Source: Paeniglutamicibacter gangotriensis Lz1y
GTDB taxonomy: Bacteria; Actinomycetota; Actinomycetes; Actinomycetales; Micrococcaceae
Length of the DNA: 64,000 nucleotides
Assembly (NCBI RefSeq): GCF_000348945.1
Contig: NZ_AOCK01000010.1
Span: 1 to 64,000 of the forward strand
Direction of reading: 5' to 3'
Shown here: one piece after another, positions 17,372 through 26,459 of the stretch
How positions within the stretch are numbered: the first letter of the stretch is position 1
How the letters are laid out: every line of letters begins with the position of its first letter
Position numbers and translations under genes: made by a program
Notes under the pieces: model-generated
Databases searched by the model: none
The model's input: the letters and a program-made list of their open reading frames with translations, nothing else
Told to the model about the DNA's origin: nothing

Positions 17372-18769
17372 GTGGTCATGATTCCCCTCCCGCTCGACGG
17401 CGTTACCCCTGCTCAGGCAGTGGATCGCGGTGTCTCCGACACCGTGGCCCCCATCGAGACCGGAGACCCCACGATCATCCACGGGGAGGCCGGAGGGGCG
17501 CTAGTGCGCCGCTCCGTGCTGCCCGGTGGCGTTCGGGTACTGACCGAGGCCATGCCCGGACAACGCTCGGCCACCATTGGTTTTTGGGTGGCAGTGGGTT
17601 CCCGCGATGAGCATGACGGGCAACACGGCTCCACACACTTCCTTGAACACTTGCTGTTCAAGGGCACCAAGCGCCGCACGGCCCTTGAAATCGCCTCCGC
17701 CTTTGATGAGGTGGGAGGAGAGTCAAACGCCGCCACGGCGAAGGAAAGCACCTGCTACTTCGCCCGCGTGCTGGACACCGACCTTCCCATGGCGATCGAC
17801 GTCATCGCCGACATGGTTTCCTCCGCCGTGATTGATCCCCATGAGCTGGAACAAGAACGCGACGTGATCCTCGAAGAGATCGCGATGGATGCAGATGATC
17901 CCGGGGATGTTGCGCACGAGCGCTTCGTCGAGGCCGTTATGGGCGAACACGCCCTGGGCCGCCCGATTGGTGGCACGCCCGAAGCCATCACCGGCATCGA
18001 CCGTGAGGCCGTCTGGGAGCACTACCAGCGTTACTACACCCCCGACGAACTAGTCATCACCGTGGCAGGCTCCGTGGACCACGATGAAGTCTGCGAACAG
18101 GTACTCACCGCACTGCGCACCGCAGGCTGGGAACTGGAAGAAGGCGCCACCCCGGTGCCGCGCCGCTCCACGGTACCGGTGGAAATTACCGGCTCCCAGC
18201 GCATCGACGTGATCCGCCGACCCGTCGAGCAGGTCAACATCATCATGGGTTGCCCGGGCATCGTGGCCACCGACGAACGCCGGCACGTGATGAGCGTGCT
18301 GAACGCGATCCTCGGCGGCGGCATGTCCTCGCGCCTGTTCCAAGAGATCCGCGAGAAGCGCGGACTGGTGTACTCCACCTACTCGTTCTCCGCCGCGTAC
18401 TCCGATGCCGGCTACTTCGGCATGTATGCAGGCTGCGCCCCGGCCAAGACCGAGCGCGTCATCAAGCTGCTCGGCGAAGAGCTGGACAAGCTGGCCGCCG
18501 ATGGCATCACCGATGAGGAGCTTCGCAAGGCAGTCGGTCAGCTCTCCGGCGGTATGGTGCTGGCCCTGGAAGATCCGGGATCGCGCATGTCGCGTCTGGG
18601 CCGCGCCGAGCTGGTCACCGGTGTCTTCCACGACATCGACGAGTCGCTGGACCGCGTCAAGGCCGTCACTCCGGCACAGGTGCAGGAATTGGCTGCGTTG
18701 CTGGCCGCACGTCCGCGCACCATCACCGTGGTGGGCCCGTTCGACAGCCCGGCAGACTTCGGCATGTAA
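17372..18769 (+). CDS. M16-family zinc peptidase
   Basis: This 465-residue protein has the inverted zinc motif H-F-L-E-H at residues 89-93, with the third ligand in the E-L-E-Q-E-R-D-V-I-L-E-E-I block further on. The second M16 domain carries the G-G-G-M-S-S-R-L-F-Q-E-I-R-E-K-R-G-L-V-Y signature. Bacterial M16 proteins of this size (PqqL/YmxG/mitochondrial processing peptidase type) degrade peptides. Location next to pnp is conserved in many actinobacteria. GTG at 17372 lies 8 bases after AAAGGA; an ATG two codons downstream is the alternative. A terminator follows directly. Confidence 0.92.
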   Translation: MVMIPLPLDGVTPAQAVDRGVSDTVAPIETGDPTIIHGEAGGALVRRSVLPGGVRVLTEAMPGQRSATIGFWVAVGSRDEHDGQHGSTHFLEHLLFKGTKRRTALEIASAFDEVGGESNAATAKESTCYFARVLDTDLPMAIDVIADMVSSAVIDPHELEQERDVILEEIAMDADDPGDVAHERFVEAVMGEHALGRPIGGTPEAITGIDREAVWEHYQRYYTPDELVITVAGSVDHDEVCEQVLTALRTAGWELEEGATPVPRRSTVPVEITGSQRIDVIRRPVEQVNIIMGCPGIVATDERRHVMSVLNAILGGGMSSRLFQEIREKRGLVYSTYSFSAAYSDAGYFGMYAGCAPAKTERVIKLLGEELDKLAADGITDEELRKAVGQLSGGMVLALEDPGSRMSRLGRAELVTGVFHDIDESLDRVKAVTPAQVQELAALLAARPRTITVVGPFDSPADFGM

Positions 18770-18791
18770 TCGATTGAGGCATCTTGTCTTC

Positions 18792-18838
18792 AAAAGACCG
18801 TTCCTTACCCAGCAAAACGGGTGAGGGACGGTCTTTTT
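18792..18838 (+). terminator. Intrinsic terminator after the M16 peptidase
   Basis: AAAAGACCGTTCC at 18792-18804 pairs with GGACGGTCTTTT (18826-18837, one bulge), with CACCC-like inner pairing around AGCAAAA. A T run follows. Confidence 0.85.
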
Positions 18839-19019
18839 GGTGGTTTAGGGGAGTGTTGGCACCGCTTGGCTCGTATTAAAAACCGTTCATCCTAGATGTC
18901 ACCGACATTTGTGCGTCAGATCACCGGATTGTTGTTTTTGTCGAGTAGTATGGGTGCTTTGTGACGCTGATCACCGTCATGATCCATCACTCGCACGAGA
19001 AGATATGGGATCCGTAGCC

Positions 19020-20546
19020 ATGGAAGAATACCTCGCCACACTTTTCGGTGACATTAGCAGTGTCATCTGGGGGCCATTTATGCTCATCCCGTTGCTGTTG
19101 GGCACCGGGCTTTATCTGACCATCCGCCTCGGCGGATTGCAGTTCATTAAGCTGGGCGCAGCGTTGCGTCTGGGTATCCTCAAGCGCAAGGACCCGGGAA
19201 CCGAAGGGGATATCTCCCAGTTCCAGGCGTTGACCACCGCGCTGGCGGCCACGGTCGGCACCGGTAACATCGTCGGCGTCGCCACGGCCATCGGCATCGG
19301 TGGCCCCGGCGCACTGTTCTGGATGTGGGTCACTGGCCTGGTCGGCATGGCCGCGAAGTACTCGGAGGCTTACCTGGGCGTCCGCTTCCGCGGCACCGAC
19401 ACCGCCGGGGAAAAGTCCGGCGGACCGCAGTACTACCTTGAGCGCGGCATCAAGGGCCCGTTCGGTAAGTTCCTGGCGCTCTTCTTCGCCATCGCGGCGA
19501 CCATTGCCTGCTTCGGCATCGGCAACATGACCCAGGGCAACTCGATCTCGGCCAACGTCGAGAACTCCTTCAGCGTCCCGACCTGGGTCACCGGCATCAT
19601 TTTGACAGTGCTGGCCATGGTGGTGATCGTGGGCGGCATCAAGTCCATCGGCAGGGTCACCGCGGCCTTCGTCCCGGTCATGATCGTCTTCTACGTCGGT
19701 GCAGCCATCTACATCCTGCTCGCCAACGTCACCCAGATCCCCGCCGCCCTGGGCCAGATCTTTACCGAGGCCTTCACCGGCACCTCGGCCGTCGGTGGCT
19801 TTGCCGGCTCGGCCATCATCATCGCGGTGCAGTTCGGCGTGGCCCGCGGCATCTTCTCCAACGAGTCCGGCATGGGCTCGGCCGCCATCGCCGCGGCAGC
19901 AGCGCAGACCAGCCACCCGGTGCGTCAGGGCCTGGTCTCCATGACCCAGACCTTCATCGACACCATTATCGTGGTCACCTGCACCGGCCTGGTCATCATC
20001 ACCACCGGCGCCTGGAACTTCATCGACCCGGACACCGGCGAGCAGCTCGAAGCCTCGCTTATGACAGGGCACGCGTTCACCTTCGGCCTGCCGGGGGAGT
20101 GGGGCCACTGGATCGTGACCATCGGTCTGGTCATGTTCGCCTTCTCCACGATCCTGGGCTGGTGCTACTACGGTGAGCGCAACATCGAACGTCTGATCGG
20201 ACGCAAGGCGGTCATGCCGTTCCGTGTGGTCTTCTCATTGGTTGTATACGTGGGCTGCACCACCGAGCTGGTCGCGGTGTGGAACTTCTCCGACATGATG
20301 AACGGCCTGATGGCACTGCCGAACCTCATCGGCCTGCTGATCCTCTCGGGAATGATCGCCCGCGAGACCCGCTGGTACCTCAAGCACGACCCGAAGCTCG
20401 AGGCCACCAAGGACGAGATCGAAGAGTTCATGAAGGAACGTCCGGGATGGGCCGAATGGAAGTCCGGAGACGTCAAGGGCTCCAGCCACATGTCCCGCAA
20501 AACACGGTTGAAGATGGAAGCCGAGCAAGAGCAAAACCGCATCTAG
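19020..20546 (+). CDS. Alanine or glycine:sodium symporter (AGCS family)
   Basis: This 508-residue polytopic membrane protein imports alanine or glycine with sodium. Family hallmarks are visible: T-V-G-T-G-N-I-V-G-V-A-T-A-I near residue 80, G-G-P-G-A-L-F-W-M-W and K-Y-S-E-A-Y-L-G-V, then G-G-P-Q-Y-Y-L-E-R-G, and later S-N-E-S-G-M-G-S-A-A-I. About ten or eleven hydrophobic helices can be counted. The start at 19020 fits the family N-terminus (M-E-E-Y-L-A-T); an in-frame ATG at 19005 is also possible, with GAGAAG close before it. The C-terminal tail is charged (E-Q-E-Q-N-R). It stands as a single gene between terminators. Confidence 0.93.
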   Translation: MEEYLATLFGDISSVIWGPFMLIPLLLGTGLYLTIRLGGLQFIKLGAALRLGILKRKDPGTEGDISQFQALTTALAATVGTGNIVGVATAIGIGGPGALFWMWVTGLVGMAAKYSEAYLGVRFRGTDTAGEKSGGPQYYLERGIKGPFGKFLALFFAIAATIACFGIGNMTQGNSISANVENSFSVPTWVTGIILTVLAMVVIVGGIKSIGRVTAAFVPVMIVFYVGAAIYILLANVTQIPAALGQIFTEAFTGTSAVGGFAGSAIIIAVQFGVARGIFSNESGMGSAAIAAAAAQTSHPVRQGLVSMTQTFIDTIIVVTCTGLVIITTGAWNFIDPDTGEQLEASLMTGHAFTFGLPGEWGHWIVTIGLVMFAFSTILGWCYYGERNIERLIGRKAVMPFRVVFSLVVYVGCTTELVAVWNFSDMMNGLMALPNLIGLLILSGMIARETRWYLKHDPKLEATKDEIEEFMKERPGWAEWKSGDVKGSSHMSRKTRLKMEAEQEQNRI

Positions 20547-20601
20547 CAACTCCTGACGCAAACCCTCACGCGGACCTCGGTCCAACCAGAGAGTATGCCT
20601 G

Positions 20602-20651
20602 AAAAGGTGGCCCTGTATCCGGGAAATCCCGGATACAGGGCCACCTTTTTT
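20602..20651 (+). terminator. Very strong intrinsic terminator after the symporter
   Basis: A 23-base perfect stem (20602-20624 with 20627-20649) closes a two-base loop and ends in six T residues. The A run at the 5' side means it can also serve the minus-strand metal operon that ends at 20772. Confidence 0.92.
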
Positions 20652-20771
20652 GGTTTGCCATGGGCTGCGCACAGGAACCTGTGAACCTCTTGGGCTGTCC
20701 TTATCGGTGGACGCACGAAACGAATCCGCGGTCCCAAAACCGACCAACGCCGGCCGACGGTGCCGCCGCAC

Positions 20772-21197
20772 TCAGGAGTGCGGCGGTTCGTCCTGGCCGG
20801 TGGCCTCGGCGTTGTCGGCTTCTTCCTTGGTGGCGTAAGACGCACCGGCTGCGTGTTCCGGCGGCGAGTAGATCGTATAAAGCACCAACGGCTCCTCTCC
20901 GGTGTTGCGGAAGTTGTGTTGCGTGCCTGCCGGAACCGCGCACTGGTCCCCGGCGTCCACGGAGTGGATTTCACCGTTCAGATCCGCTTCGCCGTATCCG
21001 GAGATGAAGCTCAAGATCTGGTCGGTGTCCGGATGCACCTCGTCCCCGATCTCCCCGCCGGCCGGGACGGATATGAGCACGATCTGCGAGTGTTGGCCGG
21101 TCCAGAGGACTTTGCGGAAATCCTGGTTCTGCTTGGCGATGTCCGCAATGGTGAAGTGCTCGATGTTGGAGGAAATGGTGAAATTTTTCTCAGTCAT
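20772..21197 (-). CDS. Cupin-domain protein, last gene of a metal operon
   Basis: This 141-residue protein is a single cupin barrel. Motif 1 is represented by G-D-E-V-H-P-D-T-D-Q-I-L and motif 2 by G-D-Q-C-A-V-P-A-G-T-Q-H-N-F-R-N-T, giving the usual histidine/glutamate metal set in reduced form. The C-terminus is acidic and ends in H-S. It starts 49 bases after the P-type ATPase, with AAAGGGA before the ATG, so it probably belongs to the same operon. The function is unknown; metal or small-ligand binding is the family expectation. Confidence 0.8.
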   Translation of the reverse strand: MTEKNFTISSNIEHFTIADIAKQNQDFRKVLWTGQHSQIVLISVPAGGEIGDEVHPDTDQILSFISGYGEADLNGEIHSVDAGDQCAVPAGTQHNFRNTGEEPLVLYTIYSPPEHAAGASYATKEEADNAEATGQDEPPHS

Positions 21198-21246
21198 GGT
21201 GCTCTTCCCTTTCGAGGATGGTTAAAAGTGCGGTTGGTCTGCTTTC

Positions 21247-23253
21247 CTAGCCGCCCATGACCTCGGCGGTCTCGCGCCTTGCCGGGGTGCGCTGGGACTC
21301 CGACAGGGTCGTGGCGCCTTGGGCGTTTCGCAGCAGCCGCATGGCGTTGATGATGACCACCAGCACGGAACCTTCATGAACGAGCATGCCCAGAGACATG
21401 GTCACCCCTCCGGCAAAGACTCCCGCCACCAGCAGCACCACGGTGATCAATGAGATGACGATGTTCTGCTTCATCACGTTCACGGTGCGCTTGGCCAGGC
21501 TGATGGATTCGGGCAGCTTTAGGAGGTTGTCACCCATCAAGGCGATGTCCGCGGTTTCCACGGCCACAGCCGAACCGGCCGCGCCCATGGCTACGCCGAT
21601 ATCCGCGATCGCCAGGGCAGGGGCGTCGTTCACGCCGTCACCGACCATCGCGACCGTGTGGCCCTCACGCTGCAGCTGTGCCACGGCGTTGAGCTTGTCC
21701 TCGGGAAGCATGGAGGCATGGATCTCATCGATACCGGTCGCCTTGCCGATGGATTCGGCCACCAGGAGCGTGTCACCGGTGAGCATGACGACCTTGGTGA
21801 CGCCGGCCGCGTGCAGCCGAGCGACCATCTCGGGTGCGTCCTCGCGGATCTTATCGGCGACGGCGACGACTCCGATCACACGGCCGTCCACGGCGACGAT
21901 CATCGGGGTCTTGCCCGCGGAGGCGAGCTCATGGGCGGCTGACGTGGCGCCGGCGTCCTTGGTGATGCCGTATTGGAGCAGCAGGGCAGGGTTGCCGATC
22001 AGTACCCGTTGGCCGGCCACATCGGAGACGATGCCCTTGCCGGGTACCGGGATGACTTCGCCGGGGATCCCCTCCGGGCCCACGCCCGCCTCGTATGCCG
22101 AATCCATGATAGTCCGGGCGAGCGGGTGCTCGGATCCGGCCTCGGCGGCTGCGGCCCAGCGCAGCACCTCGGTGCGGTCCAGTGCCGCATCAAGCACCAC
22201 GACGTCGGTAAGCTGGGGGCGGCCTTCGGTGAGGGTGCCGGTCTTGTCCACGGCCACCGCCGAGATCTTCGCGGAGGTCTCCAGGTACTCGCCACCCTTG
22301 ATGAGGATGCCGTTGCGGGCCGCGCGGCCGATCCCGGCAACGATGGCGATGGGGATGGAGATCACCAGGGCGCCGGGGCAACCGATGACCAACAGTGTCA
22401 GGGCCAGCACCACGTCACCGGTAATGAGTCCGGTGAGTATCGCCAGGACCATGACACCGGGGGTGTACCACGTGGAGAAGCGGTCCATGAAGGCCTGGGT
22501 CTTGGCCTTGGCATCCTGGGCCTCCTCCACGCGGTGGATGATGCGAGCCAGCGTGGTGTCCGCGCCGATGCCCGTTGCCAGGACTTGCAGGAAGCCGCCG
22601 CGCGAGACGGTGCCGGCGAAGACATGGTCCGATTTGGATTTCTCCACCGGGATGGATTCCCCGGTGATGGAGGCTTCGTCGATGGCGCCGGTGCCGGCGA
22701 CGATTTGTCCGTCCACGGGAACCTTCGCGCCGTTCTTCACTAGCACGATCTCGCCCATCCTCACCAGGCGGGCCGGAATTTCCTGCTGCTCACCGTCGCG
22801 CAGCACGATGGCGGTATCCGGGGCGACGGCGACCAGCTCGGCCAGGGCTGAACGTGTCTTGTTCATGGTGGCCGCCTCCAGGGCGTGGCCGATCGAGAAC
22901 AGGAAGGTGACGGCGGCGGCCTCCCAGAAGTTGCCGATGATGACGGCACCGATCGCGGCGATCGAAACGAGCAGGTCAATCCCGATGATTTTGCCGGTCA
23001 GGGCTCGGATCCCGCTAATCACGATCTTGTATCCGGCAACGACGGCCGCGGCGAGCATGAAGGCGTCCGCGAGGGTGAAGACGTTTGCGGTGCTGGTGGC
23101 ATGTTCACCGGCATCGATCCACCACTGTGCGCTGAGCGTCCGGTTCCAGGCGCTGTCGGCGAGATGCTTCAAACCGAAGGAAACGAGGATGAGGATGCCG
23201 GAGACCAGGGGGATGGACCAGCTGCCGTGAACCCACTTCTGGAACTTGTTCAC
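21247..23253 (-). CDS. Heavy-metal translocating P1B-type ATPase with CPG motif
   Basis: This 668-residue pump has T-G-E-S (residues 197-200), the phosphorylation site D-K-T-G-T (336-340) and the hinge G-D-G-V-N-D-A-P-A-L. The transmembrane metal motif is I-G-C-P-G-A-L (CPG at 292-294) instead of the common CPC, CPH or SPC. There is no N-terminal metal-binding domain, but a separate CxxC protein is encoded just upstream. GTG at 23253 is chosen because GAAAGGTCG lies before it and the next upstream in-frame starts add a proline/arginine-rich stretch unlike the family. It exports a soft or transition metal from the cytoplasm; the ion cannot be read from this motif. Confidence 0.88.
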   Translation of the reverse strand: MNKFQKWVHGSWSIPLVSGILILVSFGLKHLADSAWNRTLSAQWWIDAGEHATSTANVFTLADAFMLAAAVVAGYKIVISGIRALTGKIIGIDLLVSIAAIGAVIIGNFWEAAAVTFLFSIGHALEAATMNKTRSALAELVAVAPDTAIVLRDGEQQEIPARLVRMGEIVLVKNGAKVPVDGQIVAGTGAIDEASITGESIPVEKSKSDHVFAGTVSRGGFLQVLATGIGADTTLARIIHRVEEAQDAKAKTQAFMDRFSTWYTPGVMVLAILTGLITGDVVLALTLLVIGCPGALVISIPIAIVAGIGRAARNGILIKGGEYLETSAKISAVAVDKTGTLTEGRPQLTDVVVLDAALDRTEVLRWAAAAEAGSEHPLARTIMDSAYEAGVGPEGIPGEVIPVPGKGIVSDVAGQRVLIGNPALLLQYGITKDAGATSAAHELASAGKTPMIVAVDGRVIGVVAVADKIREDAPEMVARLHAAGVTKVVMLTGDTLLVAESIGKATGIDEIHASMLPEDKLNAVAQLQREGHTVAMVGDGVNDAPALAIADIGVAMGAAGSAVAVETADIALMGDNLLKLPESISLAKRTVNVMKQNIVISLITVVLLVAGVFAGGVTMSLGMLVHEGSVLVVIINAMRLLRNAQGATTLSESQRTPARRETAEVMGG

Positions 23254-23379
23254 TGGGGGGCGACCTTTCTGATAACAAAGAAGGTTTGGAGATGGCTGGC
23301 TGACCCCATGGGCCGATCGCCTCGGAGGTGGCCGTGCAAGACCCGTGATTCTTGGCTTGCGGGCCAAGCGGGAAGGGAA

Positions 23380-23616
23380 TCAGAAGGCCGACGCAGCGGC
23401 CTTGTAACCTGCCTTGGCGATGACGGCGATGATGTCATCGACGGAGGCCGTGGCTTCGTCATGGTCGACTTCGACTCGGGCGGAAGCAAAGTGGACCTTC
23501 ACTTTCTCCACACCCTTCATGCGGCCGACCTGCTTCTCGATCTTGTTCACGCAAGAGGGGCAGGAGAATCCTTCGGCGCGCAGAAGGGTGTGTGTGGTGG
23601 TGTTTGCGGTGCTCAT
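23380..23616 (-). CDS. Heavy-metal-associated (HMA) domain protein, CopZ type
   Basis: This 78-residue ferredoxin-fold metallochaperone has the metal site G-F-S-C-P-S-C (cysteines 19 and 22). Secondary elements follow the usual order to A-G-Y-K-A-A-A. The ATG at 23616 has AAAGGAAGT upstream; an upstream in-frame start would add a low-complexity tail. It leads the operon with the CPG ATPase, which lacks its own HMA domain, so this protein probably delivers the metal to it. Confidence 0.88.
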   Translation of the reverse strand: MSTANTTTHTLLRAEGFSCPSCVNKIEKQVGRMKGVEKVKVHFASARVEVDHDEATASVDDIIAVIAKAGYKAAASAF

Positions 23617-24337
23617 CGTGTTGACTTCCTTTGTATTCGGTCCCGTTGGCGCGGTGCCAACAGAAAAGCCGGGTCGGACATCGGTGTCCATGTCCATTGC
23701 CCTCAGGCTACCCTTGAAGCATTTGCGTTGCCTTGACCTTGATCAAGTCTGCTTGGTTTGTTTATTCGCACGTCAGCATTACTTTAAGTGCTCGATCCGG
23801 CAAGGGGGATCCTCGCTGCGAGGAGCATGGCGTGCGAGGTGATCCCCAGGGTCAGCCTTGGTCTCGAGGCGGTTCTCGGCCGCAGGTCCGCATCAGGGCA
23901 GCGGTTGCCGATCAGGGGTTCCTCTGGCTTGGGACCACGTCGGGCACCCGGCGTGGAATGGGCGGGGATCGCGCATGTCGCGGCGTCGCGGGAGCCTCAG
24001 ATCCCTCGAGGCAGTGGGGGAGCGGCAACGAATCGGCTTTTGAATCGATCGAGGTATCTTGGCTCAGCTAACCCTGAGAGGGAATGAGCGCCGCTCGTGG
24101 TGCTTGGACTTGTTTATCGCGAGCATTTCTGGCCAGATGCAGCCAGCACTTGCCCTGCGGCAGACCCCAGTAACGAGGGATCACTGAGCCTGTCCGATTC
24201 GGCTGGAAGGCGGAGGGTTCCTGCTCAAGGCAACCGGTAGGGCCAGCATGGCACGACCGGCTCCATTTGCCTGGGCAAAAGCCAGGGGATCAACGTGAGG
24301 GCCGTGCAGCCGAAGATCGTTTCGAGGTCCGAACGAA
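23617..24337. other. Intergenic region upstream of the metal operon
   Basis: No supported gene lies in these 720 bases; frames on both strands lack ribosome sites and family similarity. The palindrome CTTGATCAAG at 23738-23747 lies about 125 bases before the HMA gene and could be an operator. The promoter was not fixed. Confidence 0.4.
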
Positions 24338-24724
24338 TTACTGCAGCCCGGCATCCGATGCGGCAGCAAGGACTAGATCGGGCAGTGCAGGCATCCTTTT
24401 GGCCACAGTGAGCAGAACCGCTGAGTTCTCGACCGCTTCAAGGGAGTGCGGAGCATCGGGGACGATCAGCAGGTCACCGATCCAGCCTGGTGACTGCCGT
24501 CCGCCGGAGTGCAGGATGACCCTGCCGGTCAGTACCTGCAGTGTGGCTTCGCTTGGGCTTTCGCCGACCTTCAGTGATTCGCCCGCGCGTATCCCGATGA
24601 CGGTTTGGCGCAGCATCCTGTCGTGGCCACCTTGCACCGTGGCTGCACTGCGGCCGCTGGCGGCTGACATTGCATGTTCCAACTCGTGCCGTGCCAACGC
24701 CGTCAATGACGTTTTTCGCCTCAT
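24338..24724 (-). CDS. Cupin-domain protein
   Basis: This 128-residue cupin has L-R-Q-T-V-I-G-I-R-A-G-E-S-L, then E-S-P-S-E-A-T-L-Q-V-L-T-G-R-V and G-D-L-L-I-V-P-D-A-P-H-S-L-E-A-V-E-N-S-A-V-L-L-T-V, the pattern of small actinobacterial cupins often annotated as resistance-associated. The first motif has lost the usual paired histidines and only the H of A-P-H-S-L remains, so metal binding is doubtful. It lies 152 bases after the ferredoxin reductase gene on the same strand and may be cotranscribed with it. No ligand can be named. Confidence 0.78.
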   Translation of the reverse strand: MRRKTSLTALARHELEHAMSAASGRSAATVQGGHDRMLRQTVIGIRAGESLKVGESPSEATLQVLTGRVILHSGGRQSPGWIGDLLIVPDAPHSLEAVENSAVLLTVAKRMPALPDLVLAAASDAGLQ

Positions 24725-24876
24725 GCTTGCCTCCGAGCCAAGTCAGTGCCACTTGTCTTGAGCATAGCCCATCGGTACTTTCGGCGGTCTCTGCGACGCA
24801 AATACCTGCTTCGCGACAATGTCTTCACGGGTTCAACCCGGAGCCTGGATAGATCTGACTACGGAGCAAGAATTGG

Positions 24877-26121
24877 CTACGCCCCTGGGGTCTCCACCAG
24901 CCGCGCAAGAGGCGCGGTCGTGTCGGAAAGCTCTGCGGGGTCCACCTTGGTTCGGGCACGGATCAGCTCCTGGACCGGTGCGAGGCCCTCATCCCAGGCG
25001 TTGACGTGCATGCCGGCGACAACCACGTTGTCAACGATCCAGAATGCATGGAACTTGTGCGCGGCCAGGTCGCCGCGGATCAGAGGGTCCCCGGCGGTTC
25101 GGGCATTCACCCAGCCGGCGTACTCCATGGCGCAGTCGTACTGGTCGCTGAAGAAAAAAGGTGCCGGATCGAAGGCGGAGGGCAGTCCCAGCATCGACTG
25201 TGCCGCAATCTTTCCTTCCATCAAGGCGTTGTTCCAGTGCTCAACGCGCATCCGGCGACCGTAGAGCGGGTTGGCCACGCTGGCGATGTCGCCGGCAGCG
25301 AAAACATCCAGGTCCTCGGTCCTCATCTGCGGGTCAACGCGGATGCCGCCGTCCTCGGAGAGCAACCGCTCCTCGACGAAGCCGGCCTCGGGCTCTACCC
25401 CGACTCCTGCGATCACGATGTCTGCTTCGAACTCGCTGCCGTCATCGGCCATGACGGAGGCGACCCGACCGGTTCCCTGCAAACCCACCACACGCCGTCC
25501 CAACTGGAATTCGACACCATGACCACGATGGAGGTCCTCGAAATACCCTCCCAGCAGTGCCCCCATGGAAGCCTGCAGCGGGACCTCGCCCGGACCGATC
25601 ACCGTGACATGGCATCCCTTCTGGCGGGCCGCCACGGCAGCTTCAAGTCCTATCCAGCTGGCACCGATGACCACGACGTTCGGTGCCTTGTTCAAGGCTG
25701 TTCCCAACGCTTCGGAGTCTTCCAGGGTCCGTAGGTAGTGCACGCCGGCCAGTTCGGCTCCGGGCACGTCCAACCGGCGGGTTTTGGAGCCGGTGGCAAT
25801 CAGGAGCTTGTCGTAACCCAGTATCGTTCCGTCATCAAGTATGAGCTGGTGGTCTGTGCTTCGCATCGATGTGGCTCGTGTCCCCAGGCGAAGCTCGACA
25901 TTCTGGGTGTTGTACCACTGTTGGCCGCGGAGTGATTTATGGGACTGCCACCCCTCGCCCTTCAGATAGGACTTCGACAAGGGTGGGCGTTCATAGGGGA
26001 GGTGGTTTTCGGCTCCCACGAGCACGATCCGCCCGTCGAACCCTTCATCACGCAACTTCTGGATTGCGGTGCCAGCGGCTTGCCCCGCGCCAACAACGAC
26101 AAACACCTGCTCGGTGGCCAT
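24877..26121 (-). CDS. FAD-dependent ferredoxin/rubredoxin reductase
   Basis: This 414-residue flavoprotein passes electrons from NAD(P)H to a ferredoxin, usually for a cytochrome P450 or ring hydroxylase. It has an N-terminal FAD fold (V-V-V-G-A-G-Q-A-A-G), the L-P-Y-E-R-P-P-L-S-K segment, a second nucleotide fold for NAD (V-V-I-G-A-S-W-I-G-L-E-A-A) and the FAD-closing D-V-F-A-A-G-D-I-A. The C-terminal reductase domain is complete. ATG at 26121 sits six bases after GGAGGA. No ferredoxin or oxygenase gene is in the window, so the partner lies elsewhere. Confidence 0.9.
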   Translation of the reverse strand: MATEQVFVVVGAGQAAGTAIQKLRDEGFDGRIVLVGAENHLPYERPPLSKSYLKGEGWQSHKSLRGQQWYNTQNVELRLGTRATSMRSTDHQLILDDGTILGYDKLLIATGSKTRRLDVPGAELAGVHYLRTLEDSEALGTALNKAPNVVVIGASWIGLEAAVAARQKGCHVTVIGPGEVPLQASMGALLGGYFEDLHRGHGVEFQLGRRVVGLQGTGRVASVMADDGSEFEADIVIAGVGVEPEAGFVEERLLSEDGGIRVDPQMRTEDLDVFAAGDIASVANPLYGRRMRVEHWNNALMEGKIAAQSMLGLPSAFDPAPFFFSDQYDCAMEYAGWVNARTAGDPLIRGDLAAHKFHAFWIVDNVVVAGMHVNAWDEGLAPVQELIRARTKVDPAELSDTTAPLARLVETPGA

Positions 26122-26406
26122 GTATTCCTCCTTCAGTGGGGGTTGGGGCCACCACACCTGAACGCGGCGTGTGGCCCTGACCCGCCGATAGGTGAACCAT
26201 ACACTCGTGGGTACGGAGGGTGTCGAGGCTTTGGCAACCCCAGCCAAGGGTGGACACGGTGCGGCTCCGAAGCCCGTCTTTTGCGGGGGAGGGCTTGGGG
26301 GGGAACTGGACTTCCGTGCTTCGTTTCCTTGGTTCCAACAGCATTGGCGTGTCTTTGAAGACGTTCGGATCCGACGTCGGAACTATTGTTCTACCCATAT
26401 CGGAAG

Positions 26407-26436
26407 ATGTATCGTTGAGTATCGCTATGTATCGTT
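26407..26436. promoter_or_regulatory. Three phased 10-base repeats upstream of padR
   Basis: ATGTATCGTT (26407-26416), GAGTATCGCT (26417-26426) and ATGTATCGTT (26427-26436) follow each other without gaps, so a GTATCG core recurs every ten bases, one helical turn. The last copy ends 24 bases before the padR start. This is a plausible autoregulatory operator overlapping the promoter. Confidence 0.55.
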
Positions 26437-26459
26437 CGTAGTAAATCCCAAGGAGAGCC

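Noticed and set aside
18987-20108. Minus-strand frame opposite the AGCS symporter
   Set aside because: Low-complexity antisense composition and no ribosome site; the symporter signatures on the plus strand are unambiguous.
21386-23230. Long plus-strand frame opposite the P-type ATPase
   Set aside because: It is rich in S, T, A and P as expected from the complement of a GC-rich gene, and all ATPase motifs are on the minus strand.
23788-24087. Plus-strand frames upstream of the HMA gene
   Set aside because: Three overlapping frames of similar length with no ribosome site, arginine/serine-rich composition and no similarity point to chance open frames in GC-rich DNA.
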